DNA of 64,000 nucleotides from Streptomyces griseoluteus (lineage in GTDB: Bacteria > Actinomycetota > Actinomycetes > Streptomycetales > Streptomycetaceae), in assembly GCA_000717735.1 (NCBI GenBank), contig JOBE01000035.1:94442-158441 (forward strand), given 5' to 3'. The translations under genes and the position numbers were made by a program. Of the stretch, positions 44,870 to 56,721 are shown one piece after another; the first letter of the stretch is position 1, and every line of letters begins with the position of its first letter. The notes beneath the pieces were generated by a model, which searched no databases, had not been told where the DNA came from, and saw only the letters and a program-made list of their open reading frames with translations.

Positions 44870-45844
44870 TCAGCCGCCGAGACAGCGGGCGCGAGCGCGC
44901 AGGAAGACGTCCTCGGCGTGGGCCCGGTCGTCCGGATGGGGGGTCCGGTACGCCCACGGCAGCGTCGTGTAGTACGGGCCGAGCGACTCGAAGACCCGGG
45001 CCGCGTCGGTGAAGCGGAGGGCGCCGAAGAGGGCGTGCGCCAGGTGGTTGAGGTCGAGCAGCGAGGCCTCGTCGGTGGCGCAGTAGAGGAACCAGGTGTC
45101 GAGGGCGCGCCGCGCCTCGCGTACGGCGTCCTCGGCGACCCAGTGCAGGTCGAGGGCGCGCTCGTGGCCGCGCTCGCGCCGGTAGCGCTCGACGCGCACG
45201 TAGAGCGGGAGGACGTGCAGGGCGGAGCCGACGGGGGCCGTGGAGGCCGCCCAGTGGGAGTAGTTGACGGCCTCGGAGAGCGGGCCGGGGCGCCGGGCGT
45301 AGACGAACTGCAGCATGCGGTGGTGCGCCTCGCGGTTGTGCGGGTCGCGCTTCTCCGCCTCGGCGAGCAGGCCCCAGGGGCCGGGCGGCAGCATGGGGGC
45401 GGGCGGGGAGAGCCGGTGCTCGGCCATGCGCTGACGTCCGTCGAGGGCGGCGAGGGCGATCAGACCCACCCAGGGCACGGGGTCGTCGGGGGCCAGGTCG
45501 GCGGCCTCCCGGCAGGCGGTCCAGGACTCCTGCCAGAGCTCGCGGGTCCGGGCGTGGCCCGCCCGGTGGGCGCGTACGGCCCGTTCGACGGCGACGCGGC
45601 TGTGCATGACGGCGGCTGCGGGGCTGCCGGGCTGCTCGGCGCGCCAGGTGTGGACGACGTCGGTGCCGGCGGCGACGGTGGCGAGGACCTGGGTGCGCCG
45701 GGTCCAGTTGTCCCAGTCCGCCGTCTCGCCGAGGAGCCGCTCCATGGCCACCCAGCGGCCGGTGCGCAAGTCCTGGACCGCGTTGCGCAGGGCGTGGTCG
45801 TGGCCCGCGGGGTGGTAGACGGGGCGGAAGCCGTGTCCGGCCAT
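44870..45844 (-). CDS. Unrecognised protein with repeated helical segments
   Basis: 324 residues from ATG 45844; the open frame continues to 45973 and an in-frame region upstream (IHTTYHPL) looks coded, but no ribosome site supports an earlier start. The sequence is rich in aligned helical pairs (DWDNWTRRTQVLATVAAG, HARTRELWQESWTACREAADLAPDDPVPWVGLIALAAL, NREAHHRMLQFVYA), which suggests a TPR-like superhelix, and has several Trp and His clusters. Function not known. It is divergent to the FGGY-kinase operon and lies 81 bp upstream of the permease, whose ATG is at 44788, on the same strand. Confidence 0.75.
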   Translation of the reverse strand: MAGHGFRPVYHPAGHDHALRNAVQDLRTGRWVAMERLLGETADWDNWTRRTQVLATVAAGTDVVHTWRAEQPGSPAAAVMHSRVAVERAVRAHRAGHARTRELWQESWTACREAADLAPDDPVPWVGLIALAALDGRQRMAEHRLSPPAPMLPPGPWGLLAEAEKRDPHNREAHHRMLQFVYARRPGPLSEAVNYSHWAASTAPVGSALHVLPLYVRVERYRRERGHERALDLHWVAEDAVREARRALDTWFLYCATDEASLLDLNHLAHALFGALRFTDAARVFESLGPYYTTLPWAYRTPHPDDRAHAEDVFLRARARCLGG

Positions 45845-46103
45845 CAGGGGGTGGTACGTGGTGTGGATGTCATGGGTCCTCGGTCGATGGAGGGGGTGGT
45901 CAGTCCCCCGGCGGGCGCGTCCCTGCCGTTGATCGGCGATCACTATAGAGGGCGTTGGATGCGACCGGTCCACTTTCCTTCGTGACCGTAACTATCCGGC
46001 CAGCGACCGGATTTGACTTGCCGTCAGTCGGGTCGTCCCGACCTGACGGGGTCATCGGCCGAGGGTTGACGAAGGGCCCCGGCGGCGGCACCCTGACCCT
46101 TTT

Positions 46104-46123
46104 CGGTGACCGGCCGGTCACCG
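46104..46123. promoter_or_regulatory. 20-bp perfect palindrome upstream of the FGGY-kinase operon
   Basis: CGGTGACCGGCCGGTCACCG, 25 bp before the kinase start. A weaker dyad (CCGTCAG...CTGACGG, 46021-46049) lies further upstream. Position and symmetry suit a repressor operator for the glycerol-type operon; no regulator is adjacent, so the binder would be encoded elsewhere. Confidence 0.6.
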
Positions 46124-46148
46124 TCGGTCCAGGAACAGGAGCAGCGCG

Positions 46149-47642
46149 ATGACGGGCGGCCCGGTACTCGCCGTCGACCAGGGCACCTCGGGCACCAAGG
46201 CCCTCGTCCTCTGTCCGGAGCGCGGAGTCATCGGCAGCGGGACGGCCCCGGTACGGCCCCGCCACCTGCCGGGCGGGCTCGTCGAGGTCGACCCGCGTGA
46301 GCTGTACGACTCCGTGGTCGCCGCGGGGCGGGCCGCGCTCGCCGAGGCGGGCACGCCGGTGGTGGCGGTGGGTCTCGCCAACCAGGGCGAGACCGTCCTC
46401 GCCTGGGACCCCGCCACCGGTGCGCCGCTCACCGACGCACTGGTGTGGCAGGACCGCAGGGCGGCCTCCGTCTGCGAGGGACTCGGCGCCCACGCCGAGC
46501 GGTTGAGGCACCTGACGGGCCTCCCGCTCGATCCCTACTTCGCCGCGCCGAAGATGGCCTGGATCCGCCGCCACGCCACCGGCGCCGGTGTCGTCACCAC
46601 CAGCGACGCCTGGCTCGTCCACCGGCTCACCGGCGCCTACGTCACCGACGCGGCGACGGCGGGACGGACCGGACTCCTCGACCTCGACACGGTCGCCTGG
46701 TCGGAGACCGCCCTCGACCTGTACGGCCTCGGCGCCGAACGGCTCCCCCGGGTCGTGGACTGCGACACGCCGGTCGGCACCACAAACGCCTTCGGCCCGC
46801 CGCTGCCGCTCACCGGCCTCCTGGTCGACCAGCAGGCGGCGCTGCTCGCCCAGAGCGCCGACGATCCGGCCGCCGCCAAGTGCACGTACGGCACGGGGGC
46901 CTTCCTCCTCGCGCAGACCGGTCCCGAGCCGCGACGTGCCGCCTCCGGCCTGGTCAGCTGTGTCGCCTGGCAGCTCGGCGGGCAGGTCGCCCACTGCCTG
47001 GACGGCCAGGTGTACACGGTCGCGTCGGCCGTGCGCTGGCTCACCGACCTCGGTGTCATCGCGGGGGCGGAGGCGATCGACCCGGTCGGCGGCGCGGTGC
47101 CGGACAGCGGCGGGGTCACCTTCGTCCCCGCGCTCGCGGGGCTCGCCGCGCCCTGGTGGCGTGGGGATGTGCGCGGCTCGCTCACCGGCCTCGGCCTGGG
47201 CACCACGCCCGGTCACCTGGTCCGTGCCCTCTGCGAGGGCATCGCCGCCCAGGTCGTCGAACTCGCCGGGGCCGTCGCGGCGGACCGGGGCGCACCCCTC
47301 ACCTCGCTGCGCGCCGACGGCGGCCTCACCCGGTCGGCGCTGCTCATGCAGACCCAGGCAGATCTGCTGCAACTGCCGGTCGAGGTCTCCTCGTCGCCCG
47401 ACGCGACGGCGCTCGGCGTGGGCGCCGTGGCCCGGCTCGGACACGAGCCGGGGCTCACGCTCCGCGAGGCCGTTCCGGAGTGGAAGCCCGCGGCCGTGTA
47501 CGAGCCCCGGATCCCGGCCGACGAGGCCGCCGCGCGCCTCGCCCGGTTCCGTGCCGAGGTGTCGGCGCTCGTCGACCGGGCGGCGGCGGCATCCGAACCC
47601 CGAGGTGTCACTGCCTCCGGCCCCGGTCTCGGCTCCGCATGA
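46149..47642 (+). CDS. FGGY-family carbohydrate/polyol kinase (glycerol kinase-like)
   Basis: 497 residues from ATG 46149. ATPase-clan fold: the first phosphate motif LAVDQGTSGTKALVL, WQDRRAASVCEGLG with substrate-site residues, YFAAPKMAWIRRHATG, and the second-domain ADGGLTRSALLMQTQADLLQLPVEVSSSPDATALG. Glycerol kinase is the closest role because the next two genes encode glycerol-3-phosphate dehydrogenase-like flavoproteins. An extension of the Pro/Ser-rich C-terminus is unusual. It is co-translated with the following gene (ATGA). Confidence 0.87.
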   Translation: MTGGPVLAVDQGTSGTKALVLCPERGVIGSGTAPVRPRHLPGGLVEVDPRELYDSVVAAGRAALAEAGTPVVAVGLANQGETVLAWDPATGAPLTDALVWQDRRAASVCEGLGAHAERLRHLTGLPLDPYFAAPKMAWIRRHATGAGVVTTSDAWLVHRLTGAYVTDAATAGRTGLLDLDTVAWSETALDLYGLGAERLPRVVDCDTPVGTTNAFGPPLPLTGLLVDQQAALLAQSADDPAAAKCTYGTGAFLLAQTGPEPRRAASGLVSCVAWQLGGQVAHCLDGQVYTVASAVRWLTDLGVIAGAEAIDPVGGAVPDSGGVTFVPALAGLAAPWWRGDVRGSLTGLGLGTTPGHLVRALCEGIAAQVVELAGAVAADRGAPLTSLRADGGLTRSALLMQTQADLLQLPVEVSSSPDATALGVGAVARLGHEPGLTLREAVPEWKPAAVYEPRIPADEAAARLARFRAEVSALVDRAAAASEPRGVTASGPGLGSA

Positions 47643-49060
47643 CCGTCACCCGCACGGGTCCCCTGCCCACGTACGCCGACGCCTCGACGTACGACGTGGT
47701 GGTCGTCGGCGCGGGCGTCGTCGGCTGTGCCATCGCCCGTACGCTGGCCCGCCACCCGCTGCGGGTCGCGCTCGTGGAGACCGCGAACGATGTCGGTGAC
47801 GGCACGTCCAAGGCCAACACGGCGATCCTGCACACCGGTTTCGACGCCACGCCCGGCACTCTGGAGGCGCGGCTCGTCCGCGAGGGGCACCGGCTCCTCT
47901 CCGCGTACGCGGGGGAGGTCGGCATCCCGCTCGAGCCGCTCGGCGCCCTCCTCGTCGCCTGGGACGAGGAGCAGCGGGCGGCCCTCCCCCGGCTCGCGGA
48001 GAAGGCGGAGCGCAACGGACACCGCACGACGCGGCTCCTGTCCGCCGCCGAACTCCGCGTACGCGAACCGCATCTGGGGCCCGGCGCGCAGGCCGCGCTC
48101 GAAGTGCCGGGCGAGGCGGTGATCTGCCCGTGGACGACCACCCTCGCGTACGCCACCCAGGCCGTCCGCTCCGGGGTGGAACTGCACCTGAACTGCCGGG
48201 TGGAGAAGGTGCGTCCGGGCGATCCGTACCACCGGCTCGTCACCCGGCGCGGGGAGCTGCGGACCCGCCACCTCGTCAACGCCTGCGGGCTCCACGCCGA
48301 CGCCTTCGACGCCCTGCTCGGCCGCGAGGACTTCACCGTCACGCCGCGCCGTGGCCAGCTGCTCGTCTTCGACAAGTTCGCCCGCGACCTGGTCCGGCAC
48401 ATCCTGCTGCCCGTGCCGGGCCCCCTCGGCAAGGGGGTGCTCATCACGCCGACGGTGTACGGGAACGTCCTGCTCGGGCCGACCGCCGAGGACCTGGAGG
48501 ACAAGACGGCCACCGGCACCACGACGGAGGGACTCGCCGGGCTCCGGGAGCAGGGCGGCCGGATCCTGCCCGCCCTCCTCGACGAGGAGGTCACGGCCGT
48601 CTACGCAGGGCTGCGGGCCGCCACAGGGCAGGAGGACTACCGGATCTCCGCCCATCCGGCGCTCCGGTACGTGGCGGTGGGCGGGATCCGCTCCACCGGA
48701 CTCACCGCATCCCTGGCCATCGCCGAGCACGTACGCGGGCTGCTCGCCGACTGCGGTCTCGACCCGGGTCCCGAACGGCCGCTCGCCCGGATCCGGATGC
48801 CGAACCTCGGCGAGGCCTCCGACCGCCCGTACCGCGACGCCCGGCTGATCGCCCGCGAGCCGGACTTCGGCTCGATCGTCTGCCACTGCGAGCGGGTCAC
48901 CCGGGGCGAGATCCGGTCCGCGCTCACCTCGACGATCCCGCCGGGAGGTCTCGACGGGCTGCGGCGGCGCACGCGCGCGCGTGGCGGCCGCTGCCAGGGC
49001 CAGGACTGCGGCGCCGAGGTGCGGGCCATGGTCGAGGAGTACGGGGAGGGCGCACGGTGA
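47639..49060 (+). CDS. GlpA-like FAD-dependent glycerol-3-phosphate dehydrogenase
   Basis: 473 residues from ATG 47639. FAD Rossmann VVVVGAGVVGCAIARTLARH, then GDGTSKANTAILHTGFDATPGTLEARL, a GlpA/GlpD signature. C-terminal BFD-type [2Fe-2S] region: VCHCERVTRGEI and GGRCQGQDCG (four cysteines). This is the anaerobic-type GlpA architecture with the Fe-S domain. Oxidises glycerol 3-phosphate to dihydroxyacetone phosphate, passing electrons to the partner flavoprotein. Overlaps the third gene by four bases (GTGA). Confidence 0.88.
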   Translation: MTVTRTGPLPTYADASTYDVVVVGAGVVGCAIARTLARHPLRVALVETANDVGDGTSKANTAILHTGFDATPGTLEARLVREGHRLLSAYAGEVGIPLEPLGALLVAWDEEQRAALPRLAEKAERNGHRTTRLLSAAELRVREPHLGPGAQAALEVPGEAVICPWTTTLAYATQAVRSGVELHLNCRVEKVRPGDPYHRLVTRRGELRTRHLVNACGLHADAFDALLGREDFTVTPRRGQLLVFDKFARDLVRHILLPVPGPLGKGVLITPTVYGNVLLGPTAEDLEDKTATGTTTEGLAGLREQGGRILPALLDEEVTAVYAGLRAATGQEDYRISAHPALRYVAVGGIRSTGLTASLAIAEHVRGLLADCGLDPGPERPLARIRMPNLGEASDRPYRDARLIAREPDFGSIVCHCERVTRGEIRSALTSTIPPGGLDGLRRRTRARGGRCQGQDCGAEVRAMVEEYGEGAR

Positions 49061-50265
49061 ACCGTACGGTCGACGTGCTCGTGGTCGGCGCGGGACCCGC
49101 CGGGCTCGCCGCGGCGGCCCGGCTCGCGGCCGCGGGCGCGGGCCGTGTCGAGGTCCTGGAACGGGAGCGGGCCGCGGGCGGGGCGCCGCGGCACTGCGCC
49201 AGGCCCGGGTTCGGGGCGGACGCCCTGGGCCGCCCGCTGGACGGGCCGGCCTACGCGCGGCGCGCGGTGCGGGCGGCTCTGCGGGTGGGGGCCACCGTCC
49301 GCACCGGCGTGTCGGTCACGGGCTGGGCGGGGCCCCTCACCCTCGACGTCACCGCGCCCACCGGGCTCGAACGCGTCCGGGCCCGCGCGGTGGTCCTCGC
49401 GACCGGGGCGCGCGAACGGCCCCGCAGCGCGCGGCTCGTGCCGGGTTCTCGTCCCGCCGGGGTGCTGACCACGGGTGAACTGCAGCGGACGGTGCTGCGG
49501 TTCGGTCCACGAGCGGAGTACATCGGGCGGCGTGCGGTGGTCGTCGGCGGCGACGAGCCCGTGACCCGTGGCGCCGTGCGTACTCTGCGCGCGGCAGGGG
49601 TGGAGGTGGCCGCGGTCGTCAGCGAACTCGCGGTACGGCGAGGCGCCTTGGGGTCCTCGCCGGTGCTCGGCGGCACCGTCGTGACGGAGGTCGTCGGGCG
49701 CGGCCGGCCGTCCGGCGTCGCGATCCGGGGCGGGGACGGCCGCACGGCCACCCTGCGGTGCGACACCGTGGTCTTCACCGGCGACTGGATCCCCGACCAC
49801 GAACTCGCCCGCGCCCGCGGGCTGCAGCTCGCCCCGGGCACGCGGGGGCCCGCGACGGACGGCGCGTTCCGCACCGCCGAGCCCGGTGTCTTCGCGGTCG
49901 GCAACCTCCTGCGCGGGGTGGAGCCGGCGCGGGCAGCCGCCGCCGAGGGGCGGGCGGCGGCGGTGGCCGTGCTCGACCGGCTGGCGGGGCGGCCCTGGCC
50001 CGTGGGCCGGGTGCCGGTGGAGACGGAGGGGCCGCTGCGGTGGGTGTCGCCCGCGCTCCTCGGCCCGGAGGCCGTCCCGCTCCTCGTCCGGCCGGAGCGC
50101 CGACTCGTACGTCCCGTCCTGACCGTCGCTCAGGACGGCGTCCCGCTGCACCGGGAACGGCTGGGCGGGTCGCCGGCGCCCGGGCGTTCGCTGCGGCTGC
50201 CACCCCGCTGGACGTCCGGCGTGGATCCGGCGGGCGGGCCGGTGGTGGTCAGCGCGGCGGAATGA
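49057..50265 (+). CDS. GlpB-like FAD/NAD-dependent oxidoreductase
   Basis: 402 residues from GTG 49057, with GGGGAGGG before it. FAD motif [34 protein letters not shown]-type strand, a second dinucleotide motif AVVVGGDEPVTRG, and a late GVFAVGNLLRG. It is the electron partner of the GlpA-like protein. The usual fourth gene of such sets (a small DUF1667-type protein with cysteines) is not present; instead the final 90 residues form a unique Arg/Pro-rich extension. No Fe-S cysteines. Operon ends here. Confidence 0.82.
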   Translation: MNRTVDVLVVGAGPAGLAAAARLAAAGAGRVEVLERERAAGGAPRHCARPGFGADALGRPLDGPAYARRAVRAALRVGATVRTGVSVTGWAGPLTLDVTAPTGLERVRARAVVLATGARERPRSARLVPGSRPAGVLTTGELQRTVLRFGPRAEYIGRRAVVVGGDEPVTRGAVRTLRAAGVEVAAVVSELAVRRGALGSSPVLGGTVVTEVVGRGRPSGVAIRGGDGRTATLRCDTVVFTGDWIPDHELARARGLQLAPGTRGPATDGAFRTAEPGVFAVGNLLRGVEPARAAAAEGRAAAVAVLDRLAGRPWPVGRVPVETEGPLRWVSPALLGPEAVPLLVRPERRLVRPVLTVAQDGVPLHRERLGGSPAPGRSLRLPPRWTSGVDPAGGPVVVSAAE

Positions 50266-50343
50266 GGCGGGCGTGAACCGGGGGCGCTCGGAGCCGGGTG
50301 TGCGCGGCTGCGGCCGGGAGGTCCTTCGGCCACACTGGGCGGC

Positions 50344-50817
50344 ATGCCGGACAAACGCAGCGCGGGTCTTCTGGTGTTCCGCCGTACGCCGGGCGGCGTC
50401 GAGGTGCTCATCGGCCATATGGGCGGGCCCTTCTGGGCCTCCCGCGAGGAGGCCGCCTGGTCGATCCCCAAGGGGGAGTACGAGCCGGACGAGGAGCCGG
50501 AGGCGGCGGCGCGCCGCGAGTTCCTGGAGGAACTCGGCCTTCCGGCCCCGGACGGCGCGTGGTTCGACCTCGGCGAGTCCCGGCAGCGCAACGGAAAGCT
50601 CGTCACGATCTGGGCCGTCGAGGGCACTCTCGACCCGGCGGCCGTCGTTCCCGGCACCTTCACCATGGAGTGGCCGCCCCGGTCGGGCGTCCAGGCCGAG
50701 TTCCCCGAGATCGACCGGGTGGGCTGGTTCACCCCCGAGGCGGCCGCTCCGCTGCTCGTCGCGGGGCAGCGGGTCTTCCTCGAACGGCTGGTGGAGCACC
50801 TGGACGGCCGGGGCTGA
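50344..50817 (+). CDS. Nudix hydrolase
   Basis: 157 residues. The full Nudix box is present, GEYEPDEEPEAAARREFLEELGL, matching Gly-x5-Glu-x7-Arg-Glu-hydrophobic-x-Glu-Glu-x-Gly-hydrophobic. Preceding residues GLLVFRRTPGGVEVLIGHMGGPFW fit the NTP-binding strand seen in diphosphoinositol/NUDIX proteins of the DR1025-type. It hydrolyses a nucleoside diphosphate derivative, with exact substrate unknown. Lone gene, 78 bp after the GlpB-like gene. Confidence 0.92.
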   Translation: MPDKRSAGLLVFRRTPGGVEVLIGHMGGPFWASREEAAWSIPKGEYEPDEEPEAAARREFLEELGLPAPDGAWFDLGESRQRNGKLVTIWAVEGTLDPAAVVPGTFTMEWPPRSGVQAEFPEIDRVGWFTPEAAAPLLVAGQRVFLERLVEHLDGRG

Positions 50818-50879
50818 GCACGATTGTCAGACCCGTACGAGAGGGTGGTCAGCGCCGAACTGTCGAGAGGGAGCCCGAC

Positions 50880-51125
50880 ATGACCACGATCACCGCCAGC
50901 GAGCGCGCGGCCGCCCAGGCGTACCTGCGGCTGCTCGAATCAACCCAGGCCGTGCTGACCGATCCACAGCTCGCCCCGTACGCGGGGGTGATGCTCACGA
51001 ATCCGATGGCCGAGGCGGACGAGGCGCTGCGCGCGGCCGGTCTCGCGGGGAACGAGGACCGGCTGCTGCGGCTCGTCTCCGCCCTGCGGACCTCGCCCGC
51101 GACGGCCTGGGGGCGCGCGGGCTGA
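50880..51125 (+). CDS. Small conserved-looking hypothetical protein
   Basis: 81 residues from ATG 50880 with GAGAGGGAG before it. Almost entirely helical, acidic, with a two-helix pattern (AAAQAYLRLLESTQAVLTDPQLAPYAG, AEADEALRAAGLAGNEDRLLRLVSALR). No motif recognised. Third-position GC and a proper ribosome site support a real gene. Confidence 0.65.
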   Translation: MTTITASERAAAQAYLRLLESTQAVLTDPQLAPYAGVMLTNPMAEADEALRAAGLAGNEDRLLRLVSALRTSPATAWGRAG

Positions 51126-51148
51126 GGCCGGGGTCCCCCTGCGGGCCG

Positions 51149-52402
51149 TCAGCCGCCCGGCCGGACCGGGAGCGTACGGACGCTGTTGCCGACGAAGCCG
51201 GAGTGGCGGGGCAGCTCCGACTCCGGGACCGCCAGCTCCAGGTCCGGGAAGCGGGTGAAGAGCGCCTCCAGGGCGACGGCGGCCTCCATCCGGGCGAGCG
51301 GGGCACCCAGGCAGTAGTGGGGGCCGTGTCCGAGCGACAGGTGCTTCGCCGCTCCGGCGCGGGTGAGGTCGAAGCGGTCGGCGTCCGGGCCGTGGGCCTT
51401 CGTGTCCCGGCCCGCCGCCGAGTAGCCGGCCAGCACGGGGGTGCCCCGGGGGATGAGGGTGCCGTCGACGGTGAGGTCGCGGGTGGGGTAGCGGAAGGGG
51501 AAGTAGCTCACCGGGCTGTCCCAGCGGAGGGTCTCCTCCACCACGTCCGCCCAGTCGGCGCGGCCCGCGGTGACCAGCGCGAGCTGGTCGCGGTGGGCGC
51601 AGAGCGCCCGGACCGCGTTGGTGACGAGGTTCAGGGTGGTCTCGTGGCCCGCGATGATCAGCAGGAGCAGGGTGCCGATCAGTTCGGGCTCGCTGAGCCG
51701 GTCGCCGTCCTCGTCACGGGCGGCGATGAGGGCGCTGGTGAGGTCGTCGCCGGGGGCGGCGGCCTTGTCTCCGGCGATGGCGGCGAGGAGTCCGAGGAGT
51801 TCCCGGTTGGCGGCGACGGCCCGCGCGGGCTCGGTGTCGGTGGCGACGACCAGGCTGGAGAGGCGGTGCAGCCGGTCCTGGTGCGCGGAATCGACGCCGA
51901 GGAGTTCGCAGATGACGCCGAGGGGCAGCGGAAGCGCGTAGTGCCGGCGCAGATCGGCGACGCCGTCTCCGTCGGCGGCGGCCTCCGCGAGTCCGTCGAG
52001 GAGGGCGGCGGTGACCGCCTCGACGCGCGGGCGGAGCGCCTCGACGCGGCGGGCGGTGAAAGCGCTGCTGACGAGGGCGCGCAGCCGCCGGTGATCGGCG
52101 CCGTCCGCGGTGGTCATGCCGGGGACGGTGGCGAAGGTCCGCAGCGGCCAGCCGTCGGGTATGCGGCCCTCGGTGAGAGCGGTGAAGTGCTGGGCGCCCT
52201 TGGCGACGTCGGGGTGGGAGAGGAAGTCGCGCAGGGCGTCGTGGCCGAGCGCCGCCATGCCCTCTATGTCGCCGGGCAGGATCACGGGCACGACGGCGCC
52301 CTCGGCGAGCAGCCGGGTGTTCTGCGCGTGCGGGCAGCCGCCCGCCGGGTCCATCCGGTGCGGCGGCCGGCCGGTGGCGGCGCTGTGCGGCGGTGTGCTC
52401 AC
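51149..52402 (-). CDS. Cytochrome P450 (class I bacterial type)
   Basis: 417 residues. I-helix LIIAGHETTLN, ExxR in EETLRWDSP, and the haem loop LGHGPHYCLGAPLARME with the Cys ligand. Actinobacterial-type, with the usual HYC spacing; the residue before the loop is Ser-Leu rather than Phe-Gly. The N-terminus MSTPPHSAATGRPPHRM is not membrane-spanning. Substrate unknown and no ferredoxin nearby. It faces the opposite strand from the carboxypeptidase gene, with a 332-bp intergenic stretch. Confidence 0.92.
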   Translation of the reverse strand: MSTPPHSAATGRPPHRMDPAGGCPHAQNTRLLAEGAVVPVILPGDIEGMAALGHDALRDFLSHPDVAKGAQHFTALTEGRIPDGWPLRTFATVPGMTTADGADHRRLRALVSSAFTARRVEALRPRVEAVTAALLDGLAEAAADGDGVADLRRHYALPLPLGVICELLGVDSAHQDRLHRLSSLVVATDTEPARAVAANRELLGLLAAIAGDKAAAPGDDLTSALIAARDEDGDRLSEPELIGTLLLLIIAGHETTLNLVTNAVRALCAHRDQLALVTAGRADWADVVEETLRWDSPVSYFPFRYPTRDLTVDGTLIPRGTPVLAGYSAAGRDTKAHGPDADRFDLTRAGAAKHLSLGHGPHYCLGAPLARMEAAVALEALFTRFPDLELAVPESELPRHSGFVGNSVRTLPVRPGG

Positions 52403-52734
52403 GGCGGGAACTCCTGACTGCGGGGAGGCGGCGGGGGTGGGGTCGCGGTTCGGTGGGGCCGTCGGGTAGGCGGGCGGTCAGATCCTACGGTCAACCCCGT
52501 TCCGGCCGTGCGCAGTTGCCCTGGGCGCCGCACTCGCCGACCGGTGCGGGGGACGGGCCCGGGAGGCTGGTGCGGGCGATGCGGGCGATGCGGGCGACGC
52601 GCGAGGCCGTCGCCCCGCGAACGGAGGCCGTACCACCCGGGCGGGCTCACGACGCGCCGCCGTACGCCACGACCGCTACGCCGGTCGGCGCACTCCGATC
52701 TGCGTGTCCCGCGCCTCCTTCCTACGGTGGCTGA
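52403..52734. other. 332-bp divergent intergenic stretch
   Basis: Contains three 9-bp copies of TGCGGGCGA near 52571 and otherwise only GC-rich sequence. No recognisable promoter, although the P450 and carboxypeptidase promoters must lie here. Confidence 0.5.
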
Positions 52735-54000
52735 ATGATCGTCACGTCAGCTGTCCGTCATGCCGCCGCCGGTACCGCGGCGGTGCTGTTCGTGCTGCCC
52801 GCTCCGGTGGCCACGGCGTCTTCCGTCACCTCGGCCCAGTCCCTCACCACGGTGCGGTCCTCCTCCGTCGGGGAGCCCACGCCACCCGCGCGGCAGTACG
52901 TCGACCGTGCCCGGCTCGCCCGGAAGGGCACCCAGGTGCAGCCGTTGCCGGGCGCGCCCGCGGTGCCCTCGGTGTCCGCGCTGTCGTGGGTGGTGGCGGA
53001 CGCGTCCTCGGGCGCGGTGCTCGGCGCGCGGAACGCGCACCGGAAGCTGCCGCCGGCCAGCACGCTCAAGGCGTTGTTCGCCCTCACCGCGCTGCCCCGT
53101 CACGACCCCTCCACGCAGCACACCGTGGCCGATTCCGAGCTGACCGGGATCGGGGACGGAAGCAGCCTGGTGGGGGTGAAGGAGGGGTACACGTACAAGG
53201 TCTCGGACCTGTGGAACGGCGTGTTCCTCAGTTCCGGGAACGACGCCGTGCACGTGCTCGCCGCGATGAACGGCGGCTGGAAGTCGATGGCCCGGCAGAT
53301 GCAGGAGAAGGCCAGGTCCCTGGGCGCCCTCGACACCCATGTGGTCTCCCCGGACGGTTACGACGCCCCGGGGCAGGTGTCCTCCGCGTACGACCTGGCG
53401 GTGTTCGGCAGGGCCGGGCTCCAGGACCCGGAGTTCACCCGTTACTGCTCGACGGCGTACGCCGACTTCCCCGCGGGCACCTGGTCGTACGGCATCGCCA
53501 ACACCAACCGGCTCCTGACGGGGGCGGACGGCGTGGCCCGCTATCCGGGGCTCATCGGGATCAAGAACGGCTACACGAGCAACGCGGGCAACACGCTCAT
53601 CTCGGCGGCCCGGCGCGGCGACCGGACCCTGGTCGTCTCGGTGATGAACCCGCAGGGCGGCGGCGGGCTCGCCGTCTACGAGGAGGCCAGGGAGCTCCTG
53701 GACTGGGGCTTCGAGGCGGCGGGACGGGTCCAGCCGGTCGGCTCGCTGCTGCCGGTACGGGCGAAGGCGAAGACGCCCCGGGACGCGCGGGCCGTGACGG
53801 TGCCCCGTGACGGCGGCGCCGAGGCCGACGGCCAGGCGCCCCTGGCCGGTGCGGAGGCGGCGTCCGCGCCCGGGAGGAGGACGCCGGAGGAGGAGCCCGA
53901 GGGCCCGTCGGCGGGGCTGCCGCTGACCCTGGTGGGCTCGGCCTGCGCCGCCGCGCTCGCCCTGTGGGGATGGCGGCGCAGAACTGCTCTGCAGGCCTGA
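52735..54000 (+). CDS. D-alanyl-D-alanine carboxypeptidase (PBP5 family)
   Basis: 421 residues. Signal peptide to about residue 30 (AVLFVLPAPVATASS). Catalytic SxxK as Ser109-Thr-Leu-Lys112 (PASTLK), the SxN motif as Ser167-Gly-Asn169, and Lys277-Asn-Gly in IKNGYTS replacing KTG. Trims pentapeptide side chains in peptidoglycan. After the domain a Pro/Glu-rich stretch and a C-terminal hydrophobic segment (LTLVGSACAAALALWGWRRR) anchor it in the membrane by a single span. Confidence 0.95.
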   Translation: MIVTSAVRHAAAGTAAVLFVLPAPVATASSVTSAQSLTTVRSSSVGEPTPPARQYVDRARLARKGTQVQPLPGAPAVPSVSALSWVVADASSGAVLGARNAHRKLPPASTLKALFALTALPRHDPSTQHTVADSELTGIGDGSSLVGVKEGYTYKVSDLWNGVFLSSGNDAVHVLAAMNGGWKSMARQMQEKARSLGALDTHVVSPDGYDAPGQVSSAYDLAVFGRAGLQDPEFTRYCSTAYADFPAGTWSYGIANTNRLLTGADGVARYPGLIGIKNGYTSNAGNTLISAARRGDRTLVVSVMNPQGGGGLAVYEEARELLDWGFEAAGRVQPVGSLLPVRAKAKTPRDARAVTVPRDGGAEADGQAPLAGAEAASAPGRRTPEEEPEGPSAGLPLTLVGSACAAALALWGWRRRTALQA

Positions 54001-54172
54001 CCCCGCACCGGTGTGGCTTCCGCCGGCCGCGCGCAGGAACTCCGTCCGGACGCGCCCCGGGCGCTGATCCCGCCGGCCGCCGCCCCGTCGCGTACACCTC
54101 GCCGAGGGGCGAAGGCCGAACGGCGACCCCGGTGGCCGAGGCCGCCGGGGTCGCCGTGGGAGGCGGGGCCGG

Positions 54173-56551
<2,379 letters not shown>

Positions 56552-56721
56552 CGTCTTCTCTCCAGCGGTCGCTCACGGGCTGCGTCACGGACGTGCGCGA
56601 GGTGTCGGGTCCACTGTCGACCGTCTCGCGGTGTCCACGGCAGTCACGCTAGCGGCGGCCGGTCGGCGACGCTTCTCAAATCCTGATCGTCGTCCGCGAA
56701 CCTGATCGTCGTCGGCGCGGT

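Noticed and set aside
45845..45973. Longer start (ATG 45973) for the unrecognised minus-strand gene
   Set aside because: No ribosome site, and the extension is rich in Arg/His low-complexity sequence; however the stretch just before ATG 45844 looks coded, so the start remains uncertain.
45900..47444. 514-codon open minus-strand frame opposite the FGGY kinase
   Set aside because: Antisense shadow of a clear kinase; composition is Gly/Arg/Glu-biased with no domain.
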